Positions 1-7,371 of a DNA stretch of 64,000 bases are shown in pieces. This DNA is from Hydrogenophaga intermedia. GTDB taxonomy: Bacteria; Pseudomonadota; Gammaproteobacteria; Burkholderiales; Burkholderiaceae_C. A model generated the notes under the pieces. The model was not told the DNA's origin. It did not search any database and worked only from the letters and a program-made list of their open reading frames with translations. The position numbers and the translations under genes are program-made. The DNA is taken from NCBI RefSeq assembly GCF_023715105.1, contig NZ_JAMBNO010000013.1, positions 1 through 64,000 on the forward strand, read 5' to 3'. Position 1 is the stretch's first letter; each line of letters starts with the position of its first letter.

Positions 1-144
1 GCGGACGCCATGGCAGCTACGCTGACTTCCGCCTGGCACGATGAACGCGTTCCGAAAGATCTGGTCCCCAAGATTGAAGAAGCGTGGGAGCATGGCTTCG
101 CCTTGGCTCGGGAGGTCGCCTCTCTGACCAAGCCGGCCGCGTGA
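1..144 (+). CDS. C-terminal fragment of an unidentified protein
   Basis: Frame 1 is open from the first base to a TGA at 142-144 and encodes the last 47 residues of a protein whose start lies outside the window. The tail is rich in Ala, Glu and Lys, looks helical (it contains EEAWEHGFALAREVASL) and ends TKPAA. I do not recognise the family. It is called coding because its composition looks like a soluble helical C-terminus and the next plausible gene follows on the same strand. It could also be a chance open frame. Confidence 0.45.
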   Translation, partial: ADAMAATLTSAWHDERVPKDLVPKIEEAWEHGFALAREVASLTKPAA

Positions 145-219
145 ATACGATCTCGCCACTGCCCGGGCTGGGGGCCTGCGCTCAGGAAGTTTCGCAGCGG
201 GTTGTTCAAGGCTTCATGC

Positions 220-513
220 ATGCGCCATCTCACCTTCGACCTCAGCGACAGCACCGACGGCACGATCACCTTGGAAGCCATGGCTTCCACACGGGAGAGC
301 GCCGGCCATGCGGCGGTGATGGCCGAAGTGGATGTTGTGCTGGCCTGGGCGAACACAGAGTTCGGTGAACGAAAGGGGCCGGTGGAAGACGGCCACGTCT
401 GGGACCACGAACTGCTGATTCAGCACGAGGCGGACGGATGGATCACGGTGACGCTGACCTTCAGCGCCACGCCCGAATTCGCTGACGCCTTCTTGGCCGT
501 CTTTGCGAGCTAG
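220..513 (+). CDS. small hypothetical protein
   Basis: This frame encodes about 97 residues starting MRHLTFDLSDSTDGTITLEAM and ending at TAG 511-513. I chose ATG 220 because the protein then begins with a beta-strand-like segment. A TTG six codons upstream (202) is possible. It looks like a small acidic soluble alpha/beta protein, with a conserved-looking VWDHELL segment and a strand (GWITVTLTFSATPEF) followed by a C-terminal helix. There is no signal peptide or membrane segment. I do not recognise the family. It lies just upstream of a toxin-antitoxin pair on the same strand, but about 165 bases separate them, so co-transcription is not implied. Confidence 0.55.
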   Translation: MRHLTFDLSDSTDGTITLEAMASTRESAGHAAVMAEVDVVLAWANTEFGERKGPVEDGHVWDHELLIQHEADGWITVTLTFSATPEFADAFLAVFAS

Positions 514-645
514 TAGAGCCCTGCCAATGCGGTGGGCGCGCCGGCTATGCCTGGTCGCGCTTCGAGGCGCGCATTGCTGCGGTTGGCGCAGGCAGTTGTT
601 CGCGTTGGGCATGGATGCCTTCTTTCGGCATGGCGGAATGGGGTC

Positions 646-674
646 TTGCCAATTTTTGCCAAAAAGCCTACGCT
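646..674 (+). promoter_or_regulatory. candidate parDE promoter
   Basis: A -35-like TTGCCA (646-651) and a weak -10-like TACGCT (669-674) are separated by exactly 17 bases, and the parD ATG follows six bases after the -10. No Shine-Dalgarno sequence precedes that ATG, so the transcript may be leaderless. The spacer contains TTTTT-GCC-AAAAA, a small dyad that could be the antitoxin operator. This is inferred from sequence only. Confidence 0.35.
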
Positions 675-680
675 TTCGCC

Positions 681-932
681 ATGAGCACGATGAATATCTC
701 TCTCCCCGACACTCTCAAGGCGTTCGTGGACGAGCAGGTGCACCAGCGCGGCTACGGCACGAGCAGCGAGTACGTGCGCGAGTTGATCCGTAAGGATCAA
801 GACCGCCTGCAACTGCGCGGCTTGTTGCTGGCAGGTGCGGAGTCGGCCCCATCCTCACCAGCCGATGCCAGCTACTTCGAAGGCCTGCGGAGTCGGGTGC
901 GCAAGGGCGTCAAGGCTGGCGCGCGGGGGTGA
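681..932 (+). CDS. parD: ParD-family antitoxin
   Basis: This encodes an 83-residue ribbon-helix-helix antitoxin that should bind DNA through its N-terminus and neutralise the ParE toxin through its C-terminus. The N-terminus MSTMNISLPDTLKAFVDEQV and the GYGTSSEYVRELIRKDQ segment are typical of ParD/CopG-like proteins, and the length is normal. ATG 681 was chosen because it starts exactly at the family N-terminus; an upstream in-frame ATG at 615 would add 22 unrelated residues. Its TGA (930-932) overlaps the GTG start of parE by four bases, so the two genes are translationally coupled. ParD proteins normally repress their own operon. Confidence 0.88.
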   Translation: MSTMNISLPDTLKAFVDEQVHQRGYGTSSEYVRELIRKDQDRLQLRGLLLAGAESAPSSPADASYFEGLRSRVRKGVKAGARG

Positions 933-1258
933 AATCCAAACCAGTCATCCCGCGTGAACAGGCCAACCGGGATGTGGACGATGCACTTGCTTACTACCTG
1001 ACCGAAGCGGGGGACGCCGTGGCGCTCGGCTTCATCGATGCGCTGGAGAAGGCCTACAGCCACATCGGTCGCCAACCAGCCACAGGCTCACCGCGCTATG
1101 CCCATGAACTCAACCTGCCGGGCCTGCGTGCCTGGCCACTGACCCGCTATCCGTACCTCGTGCTTTACGTCGAGCACCTGTACCACATCGATGTCTGGCG
1201 CGTTCTACATGGTCAGCGGGACATTCCTGCGTGGATGCAGGAACCTGACGGCGTGTAA
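929..1258 (+). CDS. parE: ParE/RelE-family toxin
   Basis: This encodes 109 residues of the RelE/ParE superfamily. The family features visible are an N-terminal helical segment (QANRDVDDALAYYL), a central PRYAHELNLPGLRAWPL region and a C-terminal strand-rich end with VWRVLHGQRDIPAWM. ParE toxins act mainly on DNA gyrase, and RelE-like ones on ribosome-bound mRNA; sequence alone does not say which applies here. The start is GTG 929, overlapping the parD stop as GTGA, which is the usual arrangement for such pairs. It reads intact, with no frameshift. It lies in the only gene-poor part of the window, consistent with an accessory module. Confidence 0.88.
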   Translation: MKSKPVIPREQANRDVDDALAYYLTEAGDAVALGFIDALEKAYSHIGRQPATGSPRYAHELNLPGLRAWPLTRYPYLVLYVEHLYHIDVWRVLHGQRDIPAWMQEPDGV

Positions 1259-1273
1259 CCTCAGAGGTTGCCT

Positions 1274-1303
1274 CGCTGACCATCCAAGCTCGAGTGGTCA
1301 GCG
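1274..1303. repeat. 9-bp inverted repeat downstream of parE
   Basis: CGCTGACCA (1274-1282) is repeated in inverted form as TGGTCAGCG (1295-1303) with a 12-base loop. It starts 15 bases after the parE stop codon. No T-run follows, so it is not a classical intrinsic terminator; it could be an mRNA 3' hairpin. Confidence 0.55.
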
Positions 1304-1443
1304 CTCGGGGCGGGGCGCGCATAGGGCCGCGAGGCGGGCTCGCGGCAGTGGACGTAGAGGGCGCCTGAAAGCGTCGATGGTGATGGGCTATGCTCACACC
1401 GGCCGAGGTGGCGGACCCGTGCTCTGTCGCGCTTTTGGGAGCG

Positions 1444-1501
1444 GACTTGTGACAACGAGAGTGTTGTGGTCGCAGTCAGGCGCTGTTGGATGTCACAAGT
1501 C
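1444..1501. repeat. 11-bp inverted repeat, 36-base spacer
   Basis: GACTTGTGACA (1444-1454) and its exact reverse complement TGTCACAAGTC (1491-1501) enclose 36 bases. Within the interval, ACAAC/GTTGT (1452-1456, 1463-1467) forms an alternative smaller pairing. It overlaps no recognised gene, and its function is unknown. Confidence 0.5.
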
Positions 1502-1566
1502 AAATGCGCTAAGTCGTTGATCCGTATGAACGACGCTGACGAATGCTGATTGGCACATCGCAGAAC

Positions 1567-1590
1567 CGATGTGTCTACACATCGCTTTTT
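1567..1590 (+). terminator. intrinsic terminator of the parDE side
   Basis: The stem CGATGTG (1567-1573) pairs with CACATCG (1578-1584) around a four-base TCTA loop and is followed by CTTTTT (1585-1590). This has the polarity of a rho-independent terminator on the plus strand. A third copy, CACATCG at 1554-1560, could pair with the same left arm as an alternative hairpin. Confidence 0.6.
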
Positions 1591-1659
1591 GGCCCTCCGA
1601 AGCATCCCCGCCAGCCGCGCCAGCCCGCCCCTTCTCGACCATGGGTTTCGAAGGTTGGT

Positions 1660-3726
1660 TCAGAGGCGACGGCCAGCCATCATCTTTTCGATCGCCTGGC
1701 AAAGGGCCTCCACCGTGTCCGGCTTGTAGATGATCTCGTCGACACCTGCGGCGGGTGCCTCGCGGCGCAATTCCTCGCTGATATAGCCTGAAGCGATCGC
1801 CACCGGCAGGTCGGGCCGGATCGCCTTGAGGGCCCTGGCAAGACCGATGCCCGACATCTCGGGCATGTTGAAATCGCTGATGCACAGGCTGACATCGAGC
1901 CCGGATCCTTCGAGCGCTCGCAGCGCCGCCTGCGGGTCGGTGAAGGTGCTGACACGGTAGCCGTGACGCTGCAGCCAGCGCTTGACCAGCAGTGCAATGG
2001 ACTCGTCGTCGTCCACGTAAAGCACATGGCCGCGAGAGCCGATCGATTCGGGCGCCACCGCCTGAACGTCAGGCTCGGGCGCAACGGCTGTGCCCGCAAA
2101 GTCGCCCGCCAGACCCGGCAGCAGGATGGACAGACGGGTTCCCCGCCCTGGCGCGCTGCGCACCCGCAGCACCGCGCCGTGGTCTTTGAGAATCCCGTGC
2201 ACTACCGCGAGGCCGAGGCCTGTGCCGGTGCCAGGCGCCTTGGTGGTGAAGAACGGCTCGAAGATGCGGGGCAGCGTGGCCGCATCGATGCCGACGCCGT
2301 TGTCTTCCACGTCCAGTCGAACACTGCTCGTGGGCCAGTTGGCGTCGGGTGGCAACACCTCGGTTTCGTCGATCATGCTCGCTGGCAGCGACCCGTCGAC
2401 GCGCGCCAGCGTTACCTTGACCAAGCCATTGGGTCGTCCGGTCACCGCCTGGATCGCGTTTCCGCACAGGTTGAGGATGACCTGCTCGAGTTGGGTGGCA
2501 TTCGCGAGCACCCAGGGCACGGGCGCCTCGCTGTTCACCGACAACTTCACGTCCACGGGGAGGGTGGCCCTCAGCAGCGCATGGGCATCGGTCAGCACGG
2601 CCTGCGGGTTCGTGGGCTTGCGCTGGCTGTCCTCGCGACGACTGAAGGTCAGGATCTGCTGCACCAGCTCGCGCGCCCGCACGCCAGCCTTGCGGATCTC
2701 CTGCAGGCTGACCATCAGCTCGGGCTCACGTGCCCCGTCACCCAGCGCAAGGGTCACATTGCCCAGGATGGCGGCCACGATGTTGTTGAAATCGTGAGCG
2801 ACACCGCCCGCCAGGGTTCCAAGCGCTTCCATCTTTTGCGACTCGCGCAGTTGCGCCTCGAGCCGCTGGCGGGTCTGCTCGGCGTGCACACGCTCGCGCA
2901 GGTCAAAGTCGATGCAGAAGAACTCGCCGCGCCTTCCCTCGCGCTGGAGCATGACGTGGCCTGAGAAGACCGCCACTGGCGAGCCATCGCGATGCTGCAG
3001 GATCAACTCGGAAGAGGGAATGGCTTCGCCGGTTGCGAGCATCTGGTCGGTGGCTTCGATCACCGCGGCGCGCATTTGCGCCGGGATGATGAGGTCCAGC
3101 AGGCTGCGCCCGATCGCCTGCTGCGATGTCCAGCCGTAGAGCTGTTCGGAGGCGCTGTTCCAGAAGCGGCAGATCAGCTGGTCGTCGTACCCCTGCACGG
3201 CAACGGAGGGGATCGTATCGATCAGGCGGCGAAAGCGCTCTTCGCTCTCGCGCAGGTTCTCCTGCGCTTGCAGGTTGTTGGTCTGGTCGAGGACATAGCA
3301 ATGCCAGATCAACGTCCCGTCGGGCTCCCGCAGCGGCCGTCCCACGCCATGCAGCCACTTCACGCGGCCCGAGGGTGTCTGGATGCGCCACTGCCAATCC
3401 CAGTCGCGCATGTCACGTGCGCAGCGCTCGATCGATTCCTGCATGGCGGGCAGGTCGCGTGCATCGACCATGCCCCAGAGCGAACCCATGTCCTGCTCGA
3501 CGGCTGTCGGGTCCAGTTCCCAGATGTCAAAGCAGCCCCGTGTCATGTGTTCGAGCCGGCGTGTGCCATCGGGCATGACACGGACCCGAAACATCGCACC
3601 CGGCAGGTACTCCGCCAGTTGTTCGATCGGGCTGCCGGTGCCGTCTGGGTGGCTCAAGCGAGGGTTGCTGAAGGGGTTGAGCAGCGGCAAGGCCCGTCGG
3701 CCCTGGTCGCTGCCTGATGTTTCCAT
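1660..3726 (-). CDS. hybrid sensor histidine kinase with PAS domains and receiver
   Basis: This 688-residue hybrid kinase should autophosphorylate and pass phosphate to its own receiver. Two PAS-like sensing regions lie at about residues 35-155 and 160-290. A HisKA domain follows, with His311 in GGVAHDFNN. The ATPase domain shows an N-box (NLCGNAIQ, about 419-426), a G1 box DNGVGI (475-480) and a GTGTGLGLAVV G2 box. The C-terminal receiver has the acidic pocket DDD (572-574), phospho-acceptor Asp618 in SDFNMP and Lys668. No transmembrane segment is evident, so it is probably a cytoplasmic sensor. No DNA-binding response regulator lies next to it, so its output partner is unknown. The ligand of the PAS domains cannot be read from sequence. 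Confidence 0.92.
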   Translation of the reverse strand: METSGSDQGRRALPLLNPFSNPRLSHPDGTGSPIEQLAEYLPGAMFRVRVMPDGTRRLEHMTRGCFDIWELDPTAVEQDMGSLWGMVDARDLPAMQESIERCARDMRDWDWQWRIQTPSGRVKWLHGVGRPLREPDGTLIWHCYVLDQTNNLQAQENLRESEERFRRLIDTIPSVAVQGYDDQLICRFWNSASEQLYGWTSQQAIGRSLLDLIIPAQMRAAVIEATDQMLATGEAIPSSELILQHRDGSPVAVFSGHVMLQREGRRGEFFCIDFDLRERVHAEQTRQRLEAQLRESQKMEALGTLAGGVAHDFNNIVAAILGNVTLALGDGAREPELMVSLQEIRKAGVRARELVQQILTFSRREDSQRKPTNPQAVLTDAHALLRATLPVDVKLSVNSEAPVPWVLANATQLEQVILNLCGNAIQAVTGRPNGLVKVTLARVDGSLPASMIDETEVLPPDANWPTSSVRLDVEDNGVGIDAATLPRIFEPFFTTKAPGTGTGLGLAVVHGILKDHGAVLRVRSAPGRGTRLSILLPGLAGDFAGTAVAPEPDVQAVAPESIGSRGHVLYVDDDESIALLVKRWLQRHGYRVSTFTDPQAALRALEGSGLDVSLCISDFNMPEMSGIGLARALKAIRPDLPVAIASGYISEELRREAPAAGVDEIIYKPDTVEALCQAIEKMMAGRRL

Positions 3727-3793
3727 GGTACGGGAGAGTGGACCGCTTGCACAGGGTGGGATTGCACCCGGCCCGGTGTGGTGGGCAACGTCA

Positions 3794-3808
3794 CCCGCAG
3801 GGTGCGGG
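3794..3808. repeat. short GC hairpin between two minus-strand genes
   Basis: CCCGCA and TGCGGG form a six-base-pair stem with a GGG loop, between the end of the MBL-fold gene and the start of the sensor kinase. There is no T-run in either direction, so a terminator role is weak at best. Confidence 0.3.
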
Positions 3809-3829
3809 CGGTTCTCCCGTCTCGCGCGC

Positions 3830-4786
3830 TCAGGCGTTCACGACCAGATCGCCCTCGCGCCGCAAGGCGCCGCTGCGTTGCAGGTCGGACAGCAGGTCGT
3901 CAAGCACCTGGCGCATGGGCGCTGCGCTGTCTGTCTTCGCGATGCGGCAGAAGTAGTCGGACGCGAGGAACCACTCGCTCAGGGCGTCCTGGTGGCAACG
4001 TTGCCACTCCAGCAGCTTGAACTTCACCAGCACCTTGAGTGCGTGGCGTCGGTGCCGCGCGGGGTCTGCCTCGAACTGCGCCAGGCGCGAGCGGGCCAGC
4101 CGCAGGGCGGTTTGCACGGCCTGCCCACCGAACACCGCGCCGTGGCCCGGAATCACGATGTCGGCGTCCAGACCCGCGATGAGGTCCAGCGTCGCGCGCA
4201 CCTCGTCGAAACCCGACTCGCCCTCGAGCTCGGGAAAAACCACGCCGAAACCGTTGGCCCACAGCGCATCGGCCGAGATGAGGATGCGGTGCTCTGGCTG
4301 ATACAGGATCACGGCATGCGGGTCGTGTCCCTGCGCTGCCAGCACCTCCCAGGTCAATCCGCCCAGCTCGATCGGCGAGCCCGGCGTGAGCAGTTCGTCG
4401 GCGGCGAAGCGCGGGCACTGCTGGCCGGTGGGCGCATGGCTCAGTTCGATGGCGTCCCATTTGCGCACCGCGTGTGCGAGCCCCGGCGGAATGGCGATGC
4501 GACTTTGCGGCCAGGCCGCCTTCAACGCGGCGTTGCCTCCGCAATGGTCGCTGTGCAAGTGGGTGTTCAGGATGCGGGCCAATGGTCGGGCGCCCAGCGC
4601 CTGGCGCACCAGCTCGACCGTCAGGTCCGCGTGGGTGGCGTAGCCGGTGTCCACCAGGGCCGCCTCGGGCCCACCGGTCAACAGGATGTTGTTGGAGGAC
4701 AGCCAACCACGCTCGAAGACGGTGATGCCCAGCGTGCGCAGGCGTTCGACGGGGAACGTATCGGGGCTTTCGTCGGCAACGCTCAT
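3830..4786 (-). CDS. MBL-fold metallo-hydrolase
   Basis: This 318-residue protein has the metallo-beta-lactamase fold. The dinuclear metal-binding motif HLHSDH is followed by downstream metal-ligand segments around AAQGHDPHAV and VIPGHG. The substrate is unknown; such proteins include glyoxalase II-like thioesterases, lactonases and other esterases. I chose ATG 4786 (MSVADESPDTF); an in-frame extension upstream would run into the preceding gene with low-complexity residues. The ATG overlaps the stop codon of the upstream minus-strand gene by four bases (ATGA, 4783-4786), so the two are translationally coupled. No signal peptide is seen, so it is probably cytoplasmic. Confidence 0.85.
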   Translation of the reverse strand: MSVADESPDTFPVERLRTLGITVFERGWLSSNNILLTGGPEAALVDTGYATHADLTVELVRQALGARPLARILNTHLHSDHCGGNAALKAAWPQSRIAIPPGLAHAVRKWDAIELSHAPTGQQCPRFAADELLTPGSPIELGGLTWEVLAAQGHDPHAVILYQPEHRILISADALWANGFGVVFPELEGESGFDEVRATLDLIAGLDADIVIPGHGAVFGGQAVQTALRLARSRLAQFEADPARHRRHALKVLVKFKLLEWQRCHQDALSEWFLASDYFCRIAKTDSAAPMRQVLDDLLSDLQRSGALRREGDLVVNA

Positions 4787-5550
4787 GTCGGCATTGTGGG
4801 GTTGCCGGGGTCGGGGCTCCGGGCCGATTGCCACTCCTTGTCCAGCGCGCGACAGGCCTCTTCGAGCGGCGCGTCGAAGAGCAGGTCGATCCACTGCCGT
4901 TCGCGTTGCGCGATCGACGCCAGAAAGGCCTGCGCGTCGCCCAGCGCCGCAAAAGCATCGAAGCCCGATTCAAGAAAGTGCTGAAGCGCGTCCAGTCCGG
5001 CCGCTTGCGCGGGTTTTCGCATCATGCGCAGGCCCATCCGCAGCGATCGCATGCGCGTCAGCCGCTGGAGTTCGCGCCCCATGTGCTGCACCACGGTGAG
5101 CTGCCGATCACGGTCGCTGCGATCGCCCGCAGCCCGCCAGGCGCGAACGTAACGCTCGGACGGGCGCATGTCCGCGGCCATGCCCAGCCACGCCCGCGCC
5201 AGCGCGTGGTCCAGCACCTCGGTCAATGCATGGGTTTCGGTCAGGTCCACTGCCAGTTGCGCGACGGCGGCCGGAAACAAGCGCTCCAGCGCCCCGGCGA
5301 TGCGGCCAAACTGCTCGTCCCGGCGCGAGAAGTCGTGCTCGCCGTACAGCTCTTCGAGAAAGAAGCGGACCGCGGGCCGCGACGCCGGCACCGCAGCGAA
5401 GTCGGCGTAGGTGGCCTCGAAGCGCCGGGCCTGAAGGTGCTTGATGGTCGTCACAGCCTCATGCTCGCCCGCGAGGGCGGCCTGGGCGCGCAGCGTGGCC
5501 ACGCGCTCGAGGTTGGCGCGGATGGCGCTGGCGGGCGAGAGGGCAGGCAC
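4783..5550 (-). CDS. conserved hypothetical protein
   Basis: This frame encodes about 255 mostly helical residues, including a distinctive FFLEELYGEHDFSRRDEQF segment near residue 45 and an arginine/methionine-rich stretch near MRSLRMGLRMM. I believe it belongs to a conserved family in Betaproteobacteria but cannot assign a function. The open frame extends far upstream into sequence antisense to the hydrolase gene, so I chose the GTG at 5550 (VPALSPASAIRANLERV), which leaves a 60-base gap to the divergent gene. The start is uncertain. It overlaps the downstream MBL-fold gene by four bases, suggesting a two-gene unit. There is no signal peptide or membrane helix. Confidence 0.7.
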   Translation of the reverse strand: MPALSPASAIRANLERVATLRAQAALAGEHEAVTTIKHLQARRFEATYADFAAVPASRPAVRFFLEELYGEHDFSRRDEQFGRIAGALERLFPAAVAQLAVDLTETHALTEVLDHALARAWLGMAADMRPSERYVRAWRAAGDRSDRDRQLTVVQHMGRELQRLTRMRSLRMGLRMMRKPAQAAGLDALQHFLESGFDAFAALGDAQAFLASIAQRERQWIDLLFDAPLEEACRALDKEWQSARSPDPGNPTMPT

Positions 5551-5610
5551 GGGATGCAGTCTAGCCGCGCTCGCGCGGCAAGACCTGGCCGGGGATGCGA
5601 TAGTGGCGGC

Positions 5611-6594
5611 ATGTCCTCCACCTCCTCCCGCGATCCCACGCCCACCCGCTCGATGCTGGCCCGACTGCAGCAAGGGGGCGTGGTGTTGGTGCTGGGCCTG
5701 CTGGCGCTTGCGGTCTACTGGGCTGTGCAGGGGCACCTCGCCGCGGCTGGCTGGTTGGCGTTTGTGGCGCTGACGGGGCATGCGTGGATCCTGGGGTTGG
5801 AGATCGTCGCTGCGGCCTGGCACAACCGGGGCGACCCGGTCGAGCCTGCCTCCTTGCGCGCTGCCCTTCACGCCTGGTGGCAGGAGTCCCGCATCGCTCC
5901 CCAGGTGTTTGCCTGGCGCCAGCCCTTTCGCTGGCGGGAGTTTCCCGACAGCACCGGGCCCGGTGCGCCCGGCGCCGCCCCGGCCGTGCTGATCCATGGC
6001 TTTGTCTGCAACCGCGGCTTCTGGTTGCCCTGGATGGAGCGCATGCGCGAGCTCGGCCTGCCCTACGTCTCGGTCAACCTCGAGCCGGTGTTCGGATCGA
6101 TCGACGATTACGTCCCGCACGTCGAATGCGCGGTGCAAGCGGCGGAGGCACTCGGCGGTGGCCGGCCGGTGCTGGTGTGCCACAGCATGGGCGGCCTGGC
6201 TGCGCGCGCATGGCTGGCGGCGCAGCCAGGCAATCGCGCCCGCGTGGGCACCATCGTCACCATCGGTTCACCACACCACGGCACCGCGCTCGCAAGCTGG
6301 AGCCCTTTCGACAACGGACAGCAGATGCAGCAGGGCAGCGCCTGGCTTGCCGAACTGGCGCTGGCCGAGCACCAACAGGCCGGCGAGCACGCCTACCAAA
6401 ACTTTGTTTGCTGGTACGCCAACACCGACAACATCGTGTTTCCGGCCAGCACGGCGACGCTGCCCGGGGCCGACAACCGCCACGTGGGCGGCGCCGCCCA
6501 CGTGGATCTTGCGTTTCACCCCAGGGTGATGACCGAGTCGCTGGCGATGCTGGCGTCGGCTGGCAATTCCCCAAGCGAACGCACGGATTCGTAG
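5611..6594 (+). CDS. alpha/beta-hydrolase (lipase/esterase-like), membrane-anchored
   Basis: This 327-residue alpha/beta hydrolase resembles triacylglycerol lipase/esterase proteins. After a short Ser/Thr-rich start there are two hydrophobic stretches (about residues 20-38 and 42-65), which suggests anchoring to the inner membrane. An oxyanion-type motif VLIHGFVCN follows, then the nucleophile elbow CHSMGGLAA, then SPHHGTALA. A downstream Asp in WYANTDNIV and a His in VGGAAHVDL probably complete the triad. ATG 5611 was chosen as the first start giving this N-terminus. The last 79 bases overlap the 3' end of phhA on the opposite strand. The natural substrate is unknown. Confidence 0.82.
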   Translation: MSSTSSRDPTPTRSMLARLQQGGVVLVLGLLALAVYWAVQGHLAAAGWLAFVALTGHAWILGLEIVAAAWHNRGDPVEPASLRAALHAWWQESRIAPQVFAWRQPFRWREFPDSTGPGAPGAAPAVLIHGFVCNRGFWLPWMERMRELGLPYVSVNLEPVFGSIDDYVPHVECAVQAAEALGGGRPVLVCHSMGGLAARAWLAAQPGNRARVGTIVTIGSPHHGTALASWSPFDNGQQMQQGSAWLAELALAEHQQAGEHAYQNFVCWYANTDNIVFPASTATLPGADNRHVGGAAHVDLAFHPRVMTESLAMLASAGNSPSERTDS

Positions 6595-7370
6595 ATCGGC
6601 GTGAAGTCGGGCGCCGTCATGTCGAACAACTGCTGGAAGCTGTCGATGACGAAGTAGGTGGCCTGGTAGTCGTCGATCTTGTAGCGCGTGCGCATGCAGC
6701 GCACCAGATCCAGGCCGATGCGGCGCGCGCGCGGGCTGGTGACGCTGTGGCGCAGCTCGCCCGACGAACTCAGGATGCCGGCACCATAGGCACGCAGGCC
6801 TTGCGGCTCACGGATCAGGCCGAACTCGATCGTGTACCAGTACAGGCGCGACAGCAGTTCACCGGCGCCCAGGTGGTGCGCCTTGATGCCGCCCGCGCCG
6901 TAGCGCTGCACGTAGTCGGCAAACACCGGGTTGAACAGCAGCGGCACGTGGCCGAACAGGTCGTGGAACACGTCGGGCTCGACGATGTAGTCGAACTCGT
7001 CCGGTGTGCGGATCCAGTCGGTCACCGGGAAGCGCCGATCCGCGAGCAACTGGAAGAACGGCAGCTCGGGGATGAGCCCGGGCACGGCCACGATCTCCCA
7101 GCCGGTGGCGGGCTTGAGGCGTTCGTTGATTTCCTCGAAGCGCGGTATGCGGTCGCGAATGCCGAGGGCGGGCAGGGCGTCGATGAAGGCCTGCGATGCC
7201 AGCCCCGGCAGCAAGGCGCTCTGGCGCTCGTAGAGCCGGCGGTAGGTGTCGTGGTCCGCTGCGGTGTAGGACGACCAGTTCTGTGGGCAGGTGTAGTCGT
7301 CGCGGGCGCGCGAATAGTCGCCTCGCGGCGGGCGCTCGCTGGCGCCATAGACGACGGGCTCGACTGCCAT
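6516..7370 (-). CDS. phhA: phenylalanine 4-monooxygenase
   Basis: This enzyme hydroxylates phenylalanine to tyrosine using O2 and a tetrahydropterin. The 284-residue length matches bacterial single-domain enzymes. The iron ligands are visible as His136 and His141 in HDLFGHVPLL and Glu182 in WYTIEFGL. The substrate-pocket segment GELLSRLYW and the family motif AYGAGILSSSGEL are intact. It starts one base after the hpd stop codon on the same strand, so hpd and phhA form an operon for phenylalanine to tyrosine to homogentisate; tyrosine transamination must be encoded elsewhere. The 3' end overlaps the convergent hydrolase gene by 79 bases. Confidence 0.95.
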   Translation of the reverse strand: MAVEPVVYGASERPPRGDYSRARDDYTCPQNWSSYTAADHDTYRRLYERQSALLPGLASQAFIDALPALGIRDRIPRFEEINERLKPATGWEIVAVPGLIPELPFFQLLADRRFPVTDWIRTPDEFDYIVEPDVFHDLFGHVPLLFNPVFADYVQRYGAGGIKAHHLGAGELLSRLYWYTIEFGLIREPQGLRAYGAGILSSSGELRHSVTSPRARRIGLDLVRCMRTRYKIDDYQATYFVIDSFQQLFDMTAPDFTPIYESVRSLGELPADASIASDSVITLG

Positions 7371-7371
7371 G

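Larger units (their letters stand above)
1259..1659. other. gene-free stretch with inverted repeats
   Basis: About 400 bases between parE and the convergent sensor kinase contain no open frame I would call a gene. They do contain a 9-bp inverted repeat, an 11-bp inverted repeat, and three copies of CACATCG/CGATGTG, two of which form a terminator hairpin. Open frames crossing this stretch on either strand have arginine/alanine-rich compositions typical of GC-rich non-coding frames. Confidence 0.6.

Noticed and set aside
1444..1590. Integron attC site or transposon end
   Set aside because: No core RYYYAAC/GTTRRRY pair in the right arrangement, no integrase or transposase, and no target-site duplication seen.
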